In this document: positions 7,782 to 17,044 of the stretch, one piece after another
Numbering within the stretch: the first letter of the stretch is position 1
Layout of the letters: each line of letters opens with the position of its first letter
Source of the DNA: ZC4RG30 sp965652645
GTDB lineage: Bacteria > Pseudomonadota > Gammaproteobacteria > Steroidobacterales > Steroidobacteraceae
NCBI GenBank assembly: GCA_965652645.1
Contig: CBFGXE010000028.1
Location: forward strand, 1 to 37,664
Reading direction: 5' to 3'
DNA: 37,664 nucleotides
Translations under genes and position numbers: made by a program
The notes under the pieces: generated by a model
What the model was told of the DNA's origin: nothing
What the model saw: the letters and a program-made list of their open reading frames with translations, nothing else
Databases searched by the model: none

Positions 7782-8642
7782 TTACACCGCTGCCGCGCCG
7801 CCCACGATTTCCGCGAGCTCGGTGGTGATCGCCGCCTGGCGGGCCTTGTTGTAGACGAGCTGCAGCTCGTGGATGAGCTTGCCCGCGTTGTCGGTCGCGG
7901 CCTTCATCGCGACCATGCGCGCGGCCATTTCGCTGGCCACGTTCTCCACGGCGCCGCGGTACACCTGCGACTCGATGTAGCGCATCAGCAGGCCGTCGAG
8001 GATCTCGGCGGCGCTGGGCTCGTAGATATAGTCCCAGTGCTCCTGCAGCCCCGCCTTCTCGGAGGGCTCCACGGGCAGCAGCTGCGCCACGCGCGGCTTC
8101 TGCGTCATGGTGTTGATGAACTCCGCGTGCACCAGGAACAGGCGGTCGATGCTGCCGTCGCGGTAGGCATCGAGCATCACCTTCACGGTGCCGATCAGGT
8201 CGTTCACGTGCGGCTTGTCGCCGAGGCCGGAGATGTTGGCCAGCAGGGGCAGGTTCAGGCGGCGGAAGAACGCCGTGCCCTTCGCGCCCATCACGGTGAG
8301 GCTGACGCCCGCGCCCTTGTCCTGCCACTCCTTGATCAGCGTCAGCGTCTGCTTGAAGACGTTGGCGTTGAGGCCGCCGGCCAGGCCGCGGTCGGTGCTG
8401 ATGATGATGATGCCGACGTTCTTCGCGTCACGCGTCTGCATGAACGGGTGCCGGTAGTCCGGGTTGGCGTGGTGCAGGTTGCCGATCACGCTGCGGATCT
8501 TCTCGGCATACGGGCGCGCCAGCTTCATGCGGTCCTGGGCGCGACGCATCTTGGACGTCGCGACCATCTGCATGGCCTTGGTGATCTTCTGAGTGCTTTT
8601 GACACTCGCGATCTGGTTGCGGATTTCCTTGGTGCCGGCCAT
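7782..8642 (-). CDS. atpG: F1Fo ATP synthase subunit gamma
   Basis: 286 residues, the rotating central shaft of F1. The N-terminal helix AGTKEIRNQIASVKSTQKITKAMQMV and the C-terminal helix (AATDNAGKLIHELQLVYNKARQA...ITTELAEIVGGA) are the conserved coiled-coil arms; the Rossmann-like middle includes IIIISTDRGLAGGLN. It lies 15 bases after atpA and 31 before atpD. Everything agrees with a working subunit. Confidence 0.97.
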   Translation of the reverse strand: MAGTKEIRNQIASVKSTQKITKAMQMVATSKMRRAQDRMKLARPYAEKIRSVIGNLHHANPDYRHPFMQTRDAKNVGIIIISTDRGLAGGLNANVFKQTLTLIKEWQDKGAGVSLTVMGAKGTAFFRRLNLPLLANISGLGDKPHVNDLIGTVKVMLDAYRDGSIDRLFLVHAEFINTMTQKPRVAQLLPVEPSEKAGLQEHWDYIYEPSAAEILDGLLMRYIESQVYRGAVENVASEMAARMVAMKAATDNAGKLIHELQLVYNKARQAAITTELAEIVGGAAAV

Positions 8643-8657
8643 CGCCGTGGCGCTCTC

Positions 8658-10196
<1,539 letters not shown>

Positions 10197-10220
10197 GACT
10201 TGAAGTCCTTTGAAAAAAGC

Positions 10221-10757
10221 TTAAGCGGTGAGGTCCTGCGCGAGGCGCGCCAGGCGCGCCCTCACGGAACCGTCGATGGTCAGGTCACCGGCGCGCACCA
10301 CGGCGCCGCCGATCAGCGACGGGTCCACCGCCGCCTCCACGCGTACCTTGCGGTCGAAGCGCTTTTCGAGCGCCGTGACCAGCTTCGCCTGCTCATCCGC
10401 GCCCATCGGGGCCGCGGACGTGATCGACACGTCGACGACGCGCTCGGCGTCGGCCTTGAACTGGTCGAACAGCTGCGAGATCTCCGGCAGGAAGGGCAGG
10501 CGCTTGCCCTCGGCCAGCAGGGCGATGAAGTTGCGCCCCTGCTGGTCAAGGTCGCTGCCGGCCACGTCGCTGACGAGCCCGGCGAGCTGCTCTGCCGTCA
10601 CCTTCGGGCTGCCGAGCAGCCCGCGCACGCGCTCGTCGCCCACCGCCAGCGCGGCTCGGGCCAGCGCCCCCGACCAGGAAGCGAGGTTGCCGGTCGCCCG
10701 GGCCTGCGCGAAGGCGGCCTTGGCATACGGGCGTGCGACTGTCAGACGGTCTGCCAT
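10221..10757 (-). CDS. atpH: F1Fo ATP synthase subunit delta
   Basis: 178 residues, the peripheral stalk cap that joins F1 alpha to the b subunits. The N-terminal helical bundle starts RLTVARPYAKAAF, the usual first helix of AtpH, and the C-terminal part has SLIGGAVVRAGDLTIDGSVRARLARL, the conserved end motif. It starts 4 bases after atpF ends and is followed by atpA after 24 bases. Length is normal. Confidence 0.97.
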   Translation of the reverse strand: MADRLTVARPYAKAAFAQARATGNLASWSGALARAALAVGDERVRGLLGSPKVTAEQLAGLVSDVAGSDLDQQGRNFIALLAEGKRLPFLPEISQLFDQFKADAERVVDVSITSAAPMGADEQAKLVTALEKRFDRKVRVEAAVDPSLIGGAVVRAGDLTIDGSVRARLARLAQDLTA

Positions 10758-10761
10758 CGTG

Positions 10762-11232
10762 TCAGATCTCGGTGGCCAGCTTGCCCAGGATGTCCGCGTG
10801 GCGGGCCGGGTCGATCTCGCGGCCCAGCACCTTGGCAGCCGACTTCACGGTGAGGTCGGCCACCTCGCGACGCAGCTGCTCGCGCGCCTTGGCGGTTTCC
10901 AGCTCGATCTGCTGCTTGGCGGCGGCGATCAGGCGATCGCCCTCCGACAGCGCGTTCTGCCTGGCCGCCTCGACGAGCTCGTTCGAGCGCCGGGACGCGG
11001 CGTCGATGATCTGGTTGGCGCGGTCACGCGCCTCGCGGATCACCTCTTCGGCGCGTACCTTCGCCTCGTCCAGGCTCTTCTGCCCGCGATCGGCCGCCGA
11101 CAGGCCTTCAGCGATCTTCTTCTGGCGCTCGTCGATGGCCCTGGAGATGACCGGCGTGATGAACGTCTGGAAGAACCAGATGAGGATCACGAAGACGAGG
11201 ATCTGGCCGATGAAGGTTGCGTTGATGTCCAT
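10762..11232 (-). CDS. atpF: F1Fo ATP synthase subunit b
   Basis: 156 residues, the dimeric peripheral stalk. One N-terminal membrane helix (about residues 5-27, ATFIGQILVFVILIWFF) is followed by a long charged coiled coil rich in Ala, Glu and Arg that reaches F1. Length equals that of E. coli AtpF. It lies between atpE (43 bases away) and atpH (4 bases). Confidence 0.97.
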   Translation of the reverse strand: MDINATFIGQILVFVILIWFFQTFITPVISRAIDERQKKIAEGLSAADRGQKSLDEAKVRAEEVIREARDRANQIIDAASRRSNELVEAARQNALSEGDRLIAAAKQQIELETAKAREQLRREVADLTVKSAAKVLGREIDPARHADILGKLATEI

Positions 11233-11275
11233 GGGCGGCTTCCGTTAGCGGGCGAAAAGTCGTCGAGGTATTCGA

Positions 11276-11542
11276 TCAGCCTGCGAGCTTGGTCAGCAGC
11301 GGGTTGCCGAACGCGAACATCATCGCCAGGCCCACGCCGATCAGGAACGCGGCGTCGATGAGGCCGGCGAGCAGGAACATGCGGCCGGTGAGCATCGGGG
11401 CGAGCTCGGGCTGGCGGGCGGCGGACTCAAGGAACTTGGCGCCCATGATGCCGATGCCGATGCAGGCACCGATGGCACCCAGGCCGATGATCAGGCCGAT
11501 GCCGAGAGCCATGTAACCCTGAACGATTGCGGTAGCTTCCAT
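11276..11542 (-). CDS. atpE: F1Fo ATP synthase subunit c
   Basis: 88 residues, two membrane helices joined by a polar loop with the conserved RQPEL. The ion-binding carboxylate is D63 in the second helix (AGLIDAAFLIG), as in E. coli D61. The residues usual for sodium binding (Gln in helix 1; Ser-Thr after the carboxylate) are not seen, so a proton-driven ring is expected. The start has a strong AGGAGA six bases upstream and a T-rich leader (11557-11587), in line with the high number of c subunits needed. Confidence 0.97.
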   Translation of the reverse strand: MEATAIVQGYMALGIGLIIGLGAIGACIGIGIMGAKFLESAARQPELAPMLTGRMFLLAGLIDAAFLIGVGLAMMFAFGNPLLTKLAG

Positions 11543-11556
11543 TTCAAGTCTCCTGG

Positions 11557-11587
11557 TCGAAAGTCAAAGCAAACAAGACGAAAAACG
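11557..11587 (-). promoter_or_regulatory. U-rich translational enhancer before atpE
   Basis: On the minus strand this stretch reads as a T-rich segment (CGTTTTTCGTCTTGTTTGC and on) in an otherwise GC-rich region. It lies just before the AGGAGA (11549-11554) of atpE. In E. coli a U-rich leader ending in a similar GGAGACTG raises c-subunit translation; the same arrangement here suggests the same role. The function is inferred from that known case. Confidence 0.5.
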
Positions 11588-11598
11588 ATGGACGACGG

Positions 11599-12444
11599 TC
11601 AGTGGTGTTCCTCTGCCATCGAGATGTACACGACGGGCAGCACCGTGAAGATGTACGCCTGCAGCACCACGATGAGGATGTGGAAGATGGCCCACACCGC
11701 GCCGAGCAGCACCTGCGTGAGGAAGAACACCCCGCCGGTGGCGTACGAGTGGTTGTCGAAGGCGCCGGTCGCGGCAAGGCCCAGCAGCGCGATCAGCATG
11801 AACAGCAGCTCGCCGGCGAACATGTTGCCGAACAGTCGCATGGCCAGCGACACGGGCTTCGACAGCAGCTCCACCACGTTGAGGAAGATGTTGAAGGGGA
11901 ACAGCCACGGGCCGAACGGCGCCGACAGCCACTCGTGGCCGTAGCCGCCGAGTCCCTTGGCCTTGATCGAATAGAAGACGATCAGCACCAGCACCACCAG
12001 CGCCAGGGCCAGCGTGCCGTTGAGGTCGGCGGTGGGCAGGATGCGCCAGAAGGCATGCTCGAAGCCGGCCACGCCGGCCACGTTGCCGGCCAGGTCGAGC
12101 GGCAGCAGGTCCATGGTGTTCATCGCGATGATCCACGTGAACAGCACCAGCGACAGCGACACCAGGAAACGGCGGTTGCCGTGGTAGATCTCGCCGACGA
12201 GGTTGTCGACGAACCCGTACACGATCTCGATGAAGGCCAGGAAGCGGCCCGGCACGCCGGAAGTGGCCTGCCTGGCGGCGCGGCCGAACACGAACATCAC
12301 GATGAGGGCGAGCACGGCCGACATCACCAGCGTGTCCACGTGGAAGGACCAGAAGCCCTCGCCCACCTTCAGGTGGGTCATGTGGTGGTTGATGTAGTCC
12401 GTGGCGGAGGGTGCCGCGTGTTCCGCGCCGTGTTCAGCAGCCAT
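11599..12444 (-). CDS. atpB: F1Fo ATP synthase subunit a
   Basis: 281 residues, the membrane stator that carries the proton half-channels. Several hydrophobic helices are evident, and the essential Arg lies in SLAMRLFGNMFAGELL. The C-terminal helix pair (WAIFHILIVVLQAYIFTVLPVVYI) matches AtpB. It lies between atpI (42 bases) and atpE (56 bases). Length is a little above that of E. coli because of an N-terminal His/Ala-rich tail before the first helix. Confidence 0.97.
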   Translation of the reverse strand: MAAEHGAEHAAPSATDYINHHMTHLKVGEGFWSFHVDTLVMSAVLALIVMFVFGRAARQATSGVPGRFLAFIEIVYGFVDNLVGEIYHGNRRFLVSLSLVLFTWIIAMNTMDLLPLDLAGNVAGVAGFEHAFWRILPTADLNGTLALALVVLVLIVFYSIKAKGLGGYGHEWLSAPFGPWLFPFNIFLNVVELLSKPVSLAMRLFGNMFAGELLFMLIALLGLAATGAFDNHSYATGGVFFLTQVLLGAVWAIFHILIVVLQAYIFTVLPVVYISMAEEHH

Positions 12445-12486
12445 CAGTTCAGTTGTCCTGTTTCCGCAGGGCCTTGTCCAAAACCG

Positions 12487-12876
12487 TCAATCTTTCGTCC
12501 GGCGCGCGCGCATGTGCATCGTGGGCACGAGCCAGAACACCACCAGCGTCGCCATGTACGCGAAGATCAGCGCCGGCCAGTTGGCCCAGCGCCCCTGCGC
12601 CACCACGAGCATCAGCCCCACGGTAAGCGCGACCTTCACGAACTGGCCGACCAGCAACCTGCCGAGCGCACCCGCGGCGCTCGCGGAGGAGCGCAGCGCG
12701 GTCAGCGTCATGTAGGCGTTGGCAACCAGCCCGATCAGCCCCCCGGCCAGTGCCGAGAGGGCGTGCGTCCTGCCCCAGATGACCAGGCACAGCACGGCGA
12801 CCAAAATCGTCATCGCGGCCTGGGTGATCAGGATCCGCGCAGCGATGCGCCGTGTCTCAGCGTCGCGCGCCATCAT
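12487..12876 (-). CDS. atpI: ATP synthase accessory protein AtpI
   Basis: 129 residues with four predicted membrane helices (about 14-34, 40-60, 75-95 and 100-120). This is the AtpI family, which helps c-ring assembly and possibly magnesium uptake. The Gly-rich GGLIGLVANAYM segment is typical. It opens the atp operon, and its start is about 26 bases downstream of the predicted transcription start. There are two adjacent ATG codons (12876 and 12873); the first is used here. Membership is supported mainly by position and topology, since the family is weakly conserved. Confidence 0.9.
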   Translation of the reverse strand: MMARDAETRRIAARILITQAAMTILVAVLCLVIWGRTHALSALAGGLIGLVANAYMTLTALRSSASAAGALGRLLVGQFVKVALTVGLMLVVAQGRWANWPALIFAYMATLVVFWLVPTMHMRARRTKD

Positions 12877-12908
12877 CGTGAGTACCCGTGGCCTTGAAAA
12901 GCGCGCGC

Positions 12909-12937
12909 AGTATACGGAGTGCGCGGGGGCGGTTCAA
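12909..12937 (-). promoter_or_regulatory. Sigma70-type promoter of the atp operon
   Basis: Minus strand: -35 TTGAAC (12937-12932), a 17-base spacer, then -10 TATACT (12914-12909). A start near 12902 would give a leader of about 26 bases to atpI. It lies in the 78-base gap between parB and atpI, so the ATP synthase genes can be transcribed independently of the parAB genes. A second TTGACC abuts the -35 upstream but is badly spaced. Confidence 0.75.
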
Positions 12938-12954
12938 GGTCAATGCATAGGCAA

Positions 12955-13989
12955 TTATTGTCTACGAATCTGCGCCAATACGCCGTCGAGTTCGTCGAGG
13001 CTGTTATAGGCGATCACCAGGCGGCCCTTGCCGCCGGAACCCTGCTGGATCAAGACCTTGGCGCCGAGGCGCTCGGTGAGGTCCTGCTCCAGTGCACGTA
13101 CGTCAGGGTCCGTAGGGGATGGACGCTGCATCGCAGCATTCGAGGTCGCAACCGGCGCATTCGGGGGGGCGGCGAGCTCACGCACCAGCGCCTCGGTCTG
13201 GCGCACGGACAGGCCCTGCTCCACCACCCGCTGGGCGGCCTGCGCCTGCTGCCGGCGATTGGCCAGGCCGAGCAGCGCGCGGGCATGGCCCATGTCCAGG
13301 CGACGCTTCTCGACCAGGTCGGCGACCTCGGGTGCGAGCTCGAGGAGGCGCAGCAGGTTGCTCACCGCCGCGCGTGAACGGCCGACGGCCTCGGCCGCCT
13401 GCTCATGCGTGACGCCGAACTCGGCGATGAGCCGCTCAAGGGCGCGCGCTTCTTCCAGCGGATTGAGATCCTCGCGCTGGATGTTCTCGATCAGCGCCAT
13501 CGCGATCGCGGCCTCGTCGGGCACGCGGCGGACCACGGCGGGAATGCGCTTGAGTCCTGCGATCTGCGCGGCACGCCAGCGGCGCTCGCCGGCGATGATC
13601 TCGTACTGCTGCGTGCTGCCCGCGGCGGCACCGGCCAGCGGACGCACGACGATGGGCTGGATCACGCCCTGGTTGCGGATGGAGATGGCCAGCTCTTCCA
13701 GTGCTTCCTGCCGCATGTCCACGCGCGGCTGGTACTTGCCGCGCACCAGCTGGTCGACGGGCAGGTGCGCGAGTTCATCGCCGCGGGGCGCCGCGCTGCC
13801 GGCGGGCGCGGGTGTTGAGGCGCCCGGGGTCGCGGCCGCATTGGCGGTTGCGCCAGCGGCATTGCCGCCACCGGTTGTCCCGCCCTGCGGGGCAACCGGC
13901 ACCGCCGTCGCCGGCACGGCCGCACGCGCCTTCGAGGCGCCCAGCAGGTCGGCCAGGCCGCGCCCGAGTGAGGGTTTCTTCTGTGACAT
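12955..13989 (-). CDS. parB: Chromosome partitioning protein ParB
   Basis: 344 residues. It is a CTP-dependent DNA clamp that loads at parS sites and partners with ParA for origin segregation. After an N-terminal ParA-contact region (KPSLGRGLADLLG) and an Ala/Pro-rich linker comes the ParB/Srx domain with VDQLVRGKYQPR, the CTP-binding GERRWRAAQ motif and ENIQREDLNPLEEA. The helix-turn-helix (THEQAAEAVGRSRAAVSNLLRLL) and a C-terminal dimerisation domain complete it. Its ATG overlaps the TGA of parA by one base, so the pair is translationally coupled. I saw no clear parS in the window. Confidence 0.96.
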   Translation of the reverse strand: MSQKKPSLGRGLADLLGASKARAAVPATAVPVAPQGGTTGGGNAAGATANAAATPGASTPAPAGSAAPRGDELAHLPVDQLVRGKYQPRVDMRQEALEELAISIRNQGVIQPIVVRPLAGAAAGSTQQYEIIAGERRWRAAQIAGLKRIPAVVRRVPDEAAIAMALIENIQREDLNPLEEARALERLIAEFGVTHEQAAEAVGRSRAAVSNLLRLLELAPEVADLVEKRRLDMGHARALLGLANRRQQAQAAQRVVEQGLSVRQTEALVRELAAPPNAPVATSNAAMQRPSPTDPDVRALEQDLTERLGAKVLIQQGSGGKGRLVIAYNSLDELDGVLAQIRRQ

Positions 13990-14786
13990 CAGCCTGCTTC
14001 CCGCGCCGCCTGCAGCTTCTCGTCCTCGCGCCGGATCATCTCGCCGGCCAGCGCGAGATAGGCCAGCGCGCCGCGCGATTCCTGGTCGTGCATCAGCACC
14101 GGCTTGCCGAAGGACGGCGCCTCGGCCAGGCGCACATTGCGCGGAATCACGGTGCGGAACACCGTGTCGCCGAAATGCTCCATCAGCTGCGCGCTGACTT
14201 CGCCGGAGAGATTCGCGCGCGGATCGAACATGGTGCGCAGGATGCCCTCGATGTGCAGCGCCGGGTTCACCGCCTCGCGCACCTGCTCGATGGTGGAGGT
14301 CAGCGCCGTGAGTCCCTCCAGCGCGTAGTACTCGCACTGCATGGGCACGATCACCGAATCCGCCGCCACCAGCGCATTGAGCGTGAGCATGTTCAGTGCC
14401 GGCGGGCAGTCGATGAAGATCAGGTTGAACTGCTCGCGCAGCGGCGCCAGCGCCTCGCGCAGCCTGGCCTCACGACCTTCCTCGCTCATCACCAGCCGCA
14501 CTTCGGCGGAGGTGAGGTCCTGGTTGGCCGGTATCAGGTGGAACTGGCCGTCGGCCACGGGCACCACGGCCTGCCCGGCAGTGCATTCGCCCAGCAGTAC
14601 CTCGCAGCTGCCCATCTCCACGTTCGACTTGTCGACGCCGCAGCCGGTGGTGGCATTGCCCTGCGGGTCGAGGTCGACCAGCAGCACGCGCCGCTTCGTC
14701 TGTGCCAGCGACGCGGCGAGGTTGACGGCGGTGGTGGTCTTGCCGACCCCGCCCTTCTGGTTGGCAATGGCGATGACGCGTTTCAT
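13989..14786 (-). CDS. parA: Chromosome partitioning ATPase ParA (Soj)
   Basis: 265 residues, a MinD/ParA-type ATPase that moves the ParB-parS complex along the nucleoid. The deviant Walker A motif KGGVGKTTT (about residues 11-19), the DLDPQGNAT switch and the Walker B-like FIDCPPAL are present. The start is the ATG at 14786, giving the family's usual N-terminus (MKRVIAIANQKGG). An alternative GTG at 14825 overlaps the rsmG stop as GTGA and would add 13 residues, so coupling to rsmG is possible. A promoter candidate lies at 14797-14825. Confidence 0.96.
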   Translation of the reverse strand: MKRVIAIANQKGGVGKTTTAVNLAASLAQTKRRVLLVDLDPQGNATTGCGVDKSNVEMGSCEVLLGECTAGQAVVPVADGQFHLIPANQDLTSAEVRLVMSEEGREARLREALAPLREQFNLIFIDCPPALNMLTLNALVAADSVIVPMQCEYYALEGLTALTSTIEQVREAVNPALHIEGILRTMFDPRANLSGEVSAQLMEHFGDTVFRTVIPRNVRLAEAPSFGKPVLMHDQESRGALAYLALAGEMIRREDEKLQAAREAG

Positions 14787-14796
14787 GGGAACGGGC

Positions 14797-14825
14797 AGTC
14801 TAGGCAATCGGCGCCATACCGTCAC
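14797..14825 (-). promoter_or_regulatory. Candidate promoter of parAB
   Basis: Minus strand: GTGACG (14825-14820) as -35, a 17-base spacer, then TAGACT (14802-14797) as -10. The predicted start lies only about 3-5 bases before the parA ATG at 14786, so the transcript would be nearly leaderless. parA has no clear Shine-Dalgarno. The -35 overlaps the rsmG stop codon. Confidence 0.5.
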
Positions 14826-15478
14826 TGCGCATCGGTGGACCCGGGTCGCAGGATGACGTGGTGGCGGGCCTCGCCCAGCCCCGGCACGGTCACCGGGCGC
14901 ACCGCCTCGATGCGCCAGCCGGGCGGCAGCGGTGCATTTTCATCGGCGTCATCCGCCGGCGGCGGCCAGCGGCCCTTCATGGCCACCACCCGCGTCCCCG
15001 GCCCGCACAGTGGCGCGATCCAGCCGGCCAGGCGCGGCAGCGGCGCGAAGGCGCGTGCGATCACGGTGTCAAAGGGTGCGCCGGGGCGAAGCTGCTCCAC
15101 GCGGGAGTGGCGGGTTTCCACGTTGGCCAGTCCCAGCTCGCGCGCGGCGTGGTCGACGAAGCGCAGTTTCTTGTCCACCGAGTCGATGAGCGTGAAGTGC
15201 CGGTCCGGATTGACGATCGCCAGCGGCAGGCCGGGGAAGCCCGCACCCGTGCCCACGTCCGCCACGCGGTTGCCGGCGAGGTCTGCCTGGGCCGCCAGTG
15301 AATCCAGCAGGTGATGCGTGAGGATGCGCGGCCGGTCGGTGATGGCAGTGAGGTTGAAGGCCTTGTTCCAGTGCAGCAGCGCATCCACCAGCCGCGCGAA
15401 CTGCTGCCGCTGCTGCTCATCCAGCGCCACGCCCAGGCCGGCAGCGCCCCCGGCGAGCCGCGCGTCGAAATCCTTCAC
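14822..15478 (-). CDS. rsmG: 16S rRNA (guanine527-N7)-methyltransferase RsmG
   Basis: 218 residues from a GTG start at 15478. It methylates G527 of 16S rRNA with SAM. Visible motifs are the N-terminal LLHWNKAFNLTAITD, the SAM-binding VADVGTGAGFPGLPLAI and the VIARAFAPLP segment. The GTG start overlaps the stop of the upstream unknown gene (GTGA), so the two are coupled. In many gammaproteobacteria mnmG precedes rsmG; here it does not. parA follows. Confidence 0.95.
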   Translation of the reverse strand: MKDFDARLAGGAAGLGVALDEQQRQQFARLVDALLHWNKAFNLTAITDRPRILTHHLLDSLAAQADLAGNRVADVGTGAGFPGLPLAIVNPDRHFTLIDSVDKKLRFVDHAARELGLANVETRHSRVEQLRPGAPFDTVIARAFAPLPRLAGWIAPLCGPGTRVVAMKGRWPPPADDADENAPLPPGWRIEAVRPVTVPGLGEARHHVILRPGSTDAQ

Positions 15479-16005
15479 GGCGTGTTGCGCACCAGGCCTG
15501 CGATGAAAGCCTGCACGGGCATGGCGTCGATGCGCGCCGGTTGCATGGCAAGCTGCTGGCAGAAGCTGGCGATGCGCCGGGCATGCGTGGGCGTGAACAA
15601 CTTCTCCGAGGCCACGCCCAGCGCTTGCAGCGCCCCCTCCAGGCTGCTGCTGGCGGGCGTGGCCACTTCCGGCGTGCAATGGGAATAGAGGCTGGACAAG
15701 GCAGGCGGCGGCCGGCCGGCCAGCACGGCCTGCCGTGCCTCGCGGTCCGCCGTGGCCAGCGCCCGCAGCAGCGCCTCCGCGCGCACGCCGCGCAGCGCCA
15801 GCAGCTCGCGCATGGCGCGCACCGCGGTGTCCACGTCCAGCTCGTAGGAAGTGCCGGGGATGCGCGCGCCACCGGGCCGCATGTCCGCCGGCCGCAGCGT
15901 GGCCAGCACGCGCACGGCGGCAGGGTCATACAGGGCATCCAGCAGCGTGGCGACCAGCGCCAGCAGGCGCTGGCGACCCGCCGCCAGTTCATTCTCCATC
16001 GTCAT
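15475..16005 (-). CDS. Hypothetical protein, helical, coupled to rsmG
   Basis: I do not recognise this 176-residue protein. It looks mostly helical, rich in Ala, Leu and Arg, with no signal peptide and no membrane segment. A middle segment with two positions of interest (YSHCTPEV, and a second Cys in FCQQLAM) is not a known motif to me. The start is ATG 16005 (or ATG 15999, two codons later); both lie near or inside the end of the reductase gene (overlap of 17 or 11 bases). Its stop overlaps the rsmG GTG by three bases. The tight coupling on both sides, and normal GC-rich codon use, support a real gene. Confidence 0.72.
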   Translation of the reverse strand: MTMENELAAGRQRLLALVATLLDALYDPAAVRVLATLRPADMRPGGARIPGTSYELDVDTAVRAMRELLALRGVRAEALLRALATADREARQAVLAGRPPPALSSLYSHCTPEVATPASSSLEGALQALGVASEKLFTPTHARRIASFCQQLAMQPARIDAMPVQAFIAGLVRNTP

Positions 16006-17020
16006 GTATCCGGACCAGCGTGCGGCCGGCATTGCGGCCGGCAATGAGGGATTCAAAGGCCTGCGGCAGCTCGCCGAGAGTCACCGTGCGCGTGGCGATT
16101 CTATCGAGGTGGCGCGGCAAAAGATCGGTGGCCATGCGCTGCCAGATGGCCAGGCGCTGCGCGCGCGGCGTGGCGGCCGAGTTCACGCCCAGCAGGTTCA
16201 CCCCGCGCAGCAGGAAGGGCATCAGGCTCACCGCGAGCTCCGCGCCGCCGGCCAGTCCCACGGCCGCGACGCTGCCGTGCATGCGTGTGCTGCTGAGCAG
16301 GCGCGCCAGCAGCGCACCGCCCACATTGTCGATGGCACCAGCCCAGCGTTCCGGCTCCAGCGGCCGGGTGGTGAGTGCCGATGCATCAATGGCTGCGGGT
16401 GCATCCGCGGCCTTCGCCACCAGCGTGGGCAGGATCTCCAGCGCCTGCGCCCCCACGGCATGCAGCAATTCGCTGCTGGCGGCCGTGCGCGTGAGTGCGA
16501 CGACCTGGTAACCGCGCTGCGCGAGCATGTCGATGGCCAGCAGGCCCACGCCGCCACCCGCGCCGGTAACGGCCACGGGGCCCGCGCCGGGCACCAGTCC
16601 CTTGTGCTCCAGGTGCGTGATGGCCAGCGCCGCGGCGAACCCCGCTGTGCCGATGGTCATCGCATCACGCAGGCTGAGCGCGGCCGGCAGCGGCACCACC
16701 GCCTCGGCGGGCACGCGCGCGAGGCCGGCGTAACCGCCGTCGCGGGTTTCAGACAGCCCGCAGCCGGTGACCACCACGCGCTCGCCGGCGCGGATGCCGG
16801 GGGCCTCCGACTGCACCACCACGCCGGCGAGGTCCACCCCGCCCACCAGCGGAAAACGGCGCAGGATGCGTCCCTTGCCGGTGCCGGCCAGCGCGTCCTT
16901 GTAGTTGATGCCCGACCAGTGCACCCGGATGGTGACATCGCCCGGCGACAGGTCGTGGGGCGTGAGCTCTTCGAGGACGGCACCGTGCTCGTGGATGCGC
17001 AATGCGGTGAACCGTTCCAT
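15989..17020 (-). CDS. AcuI/YhdH-family NADPH acrylyl-CoA reductase-like oxidoreductase
   Basis: 343 residues, a zinc-free medium-chain dehydrogenase/reductase. The GroES-like N-terminal part has WSGINYKDALAGTGKGRILRRFPLVGGVDLAGVV, typical of YhdH/AcuI, and the Rossmann motif is VTGAGGGVGLLAIDML. Family members reduce acryloyl-CoA to propionyl-CoA with NADPH, a detoxification step; the substrate here is inferred only from the family. It starts an apparent leftward operon with the unknown gene, rsmG and parAB. Its start lies 24 bases from the divergent S9 peptidase start. There is no Shine-Dalgarno; a TAGACT hexamer sits six bases before the ATG. Confidence 0.9.
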   Translation of the reverse strand: MERFTALRIHEHGAVLEELTPHDLSPGDVTIRVHWSGINYKDALAGTGKGRILRRFPLVGGVDLAGVVVQSEAPGIRAGERVVVTGCGLSETRDGGYAGLARVPAEAVVPLPAALSLRDAMTIGTAGFAAALAITHLEHKGLVPGAGPVAVTGAGGGVGLLAIDMLAQRGYQVVALTRTAASSELLHAVGAQALEILPTLVAKAADAPAAIDASALTTRPLEPERWAGAIDNVGGALLARLLSSTRMHGSVAAVGLAGGAELAVSLMPFLLRGVNLLGVNSAATPRAQRLAIWQRMATDLLPRHLDRIATRTVTLGELPQAFESLIAGRNAGRTLVRIHDDGE

Positions 17021-17026
17021 GGGGAC

Positions 17027-17036
17027 AGTCTAAGAT
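17027..17036. promoter_or_regulatory. Overlapping divergent -10-like hexamers
   Basis: The sequence AGTCTAAGAT holds TAGACT on the minus strand (17032-17027), six bases before the reductase ATG at 17020. It also holds TAAGAT on the plus strand (17031-17036), eight bases before the peptidase ATG at 17045. A GTGAAC at 17007-17012 could be the -35 of the plus-strand promoter with an 18-base spacer; no good minus-strand -35 is seen. Both transcripts would start at or near their start codons. Confidence 0.45.
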
Positions 17037-17044
17037 CGTTGGCC

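Noticed and set aside
12909..15478. parS site near parAB
   Set aside because: Several CACGTG cores occur in the window (for example near 8198, 12131, 12340 and 19540), but none has the flanking TGTTTC/GAAACA; they lie in coding sequence and match too poorly.
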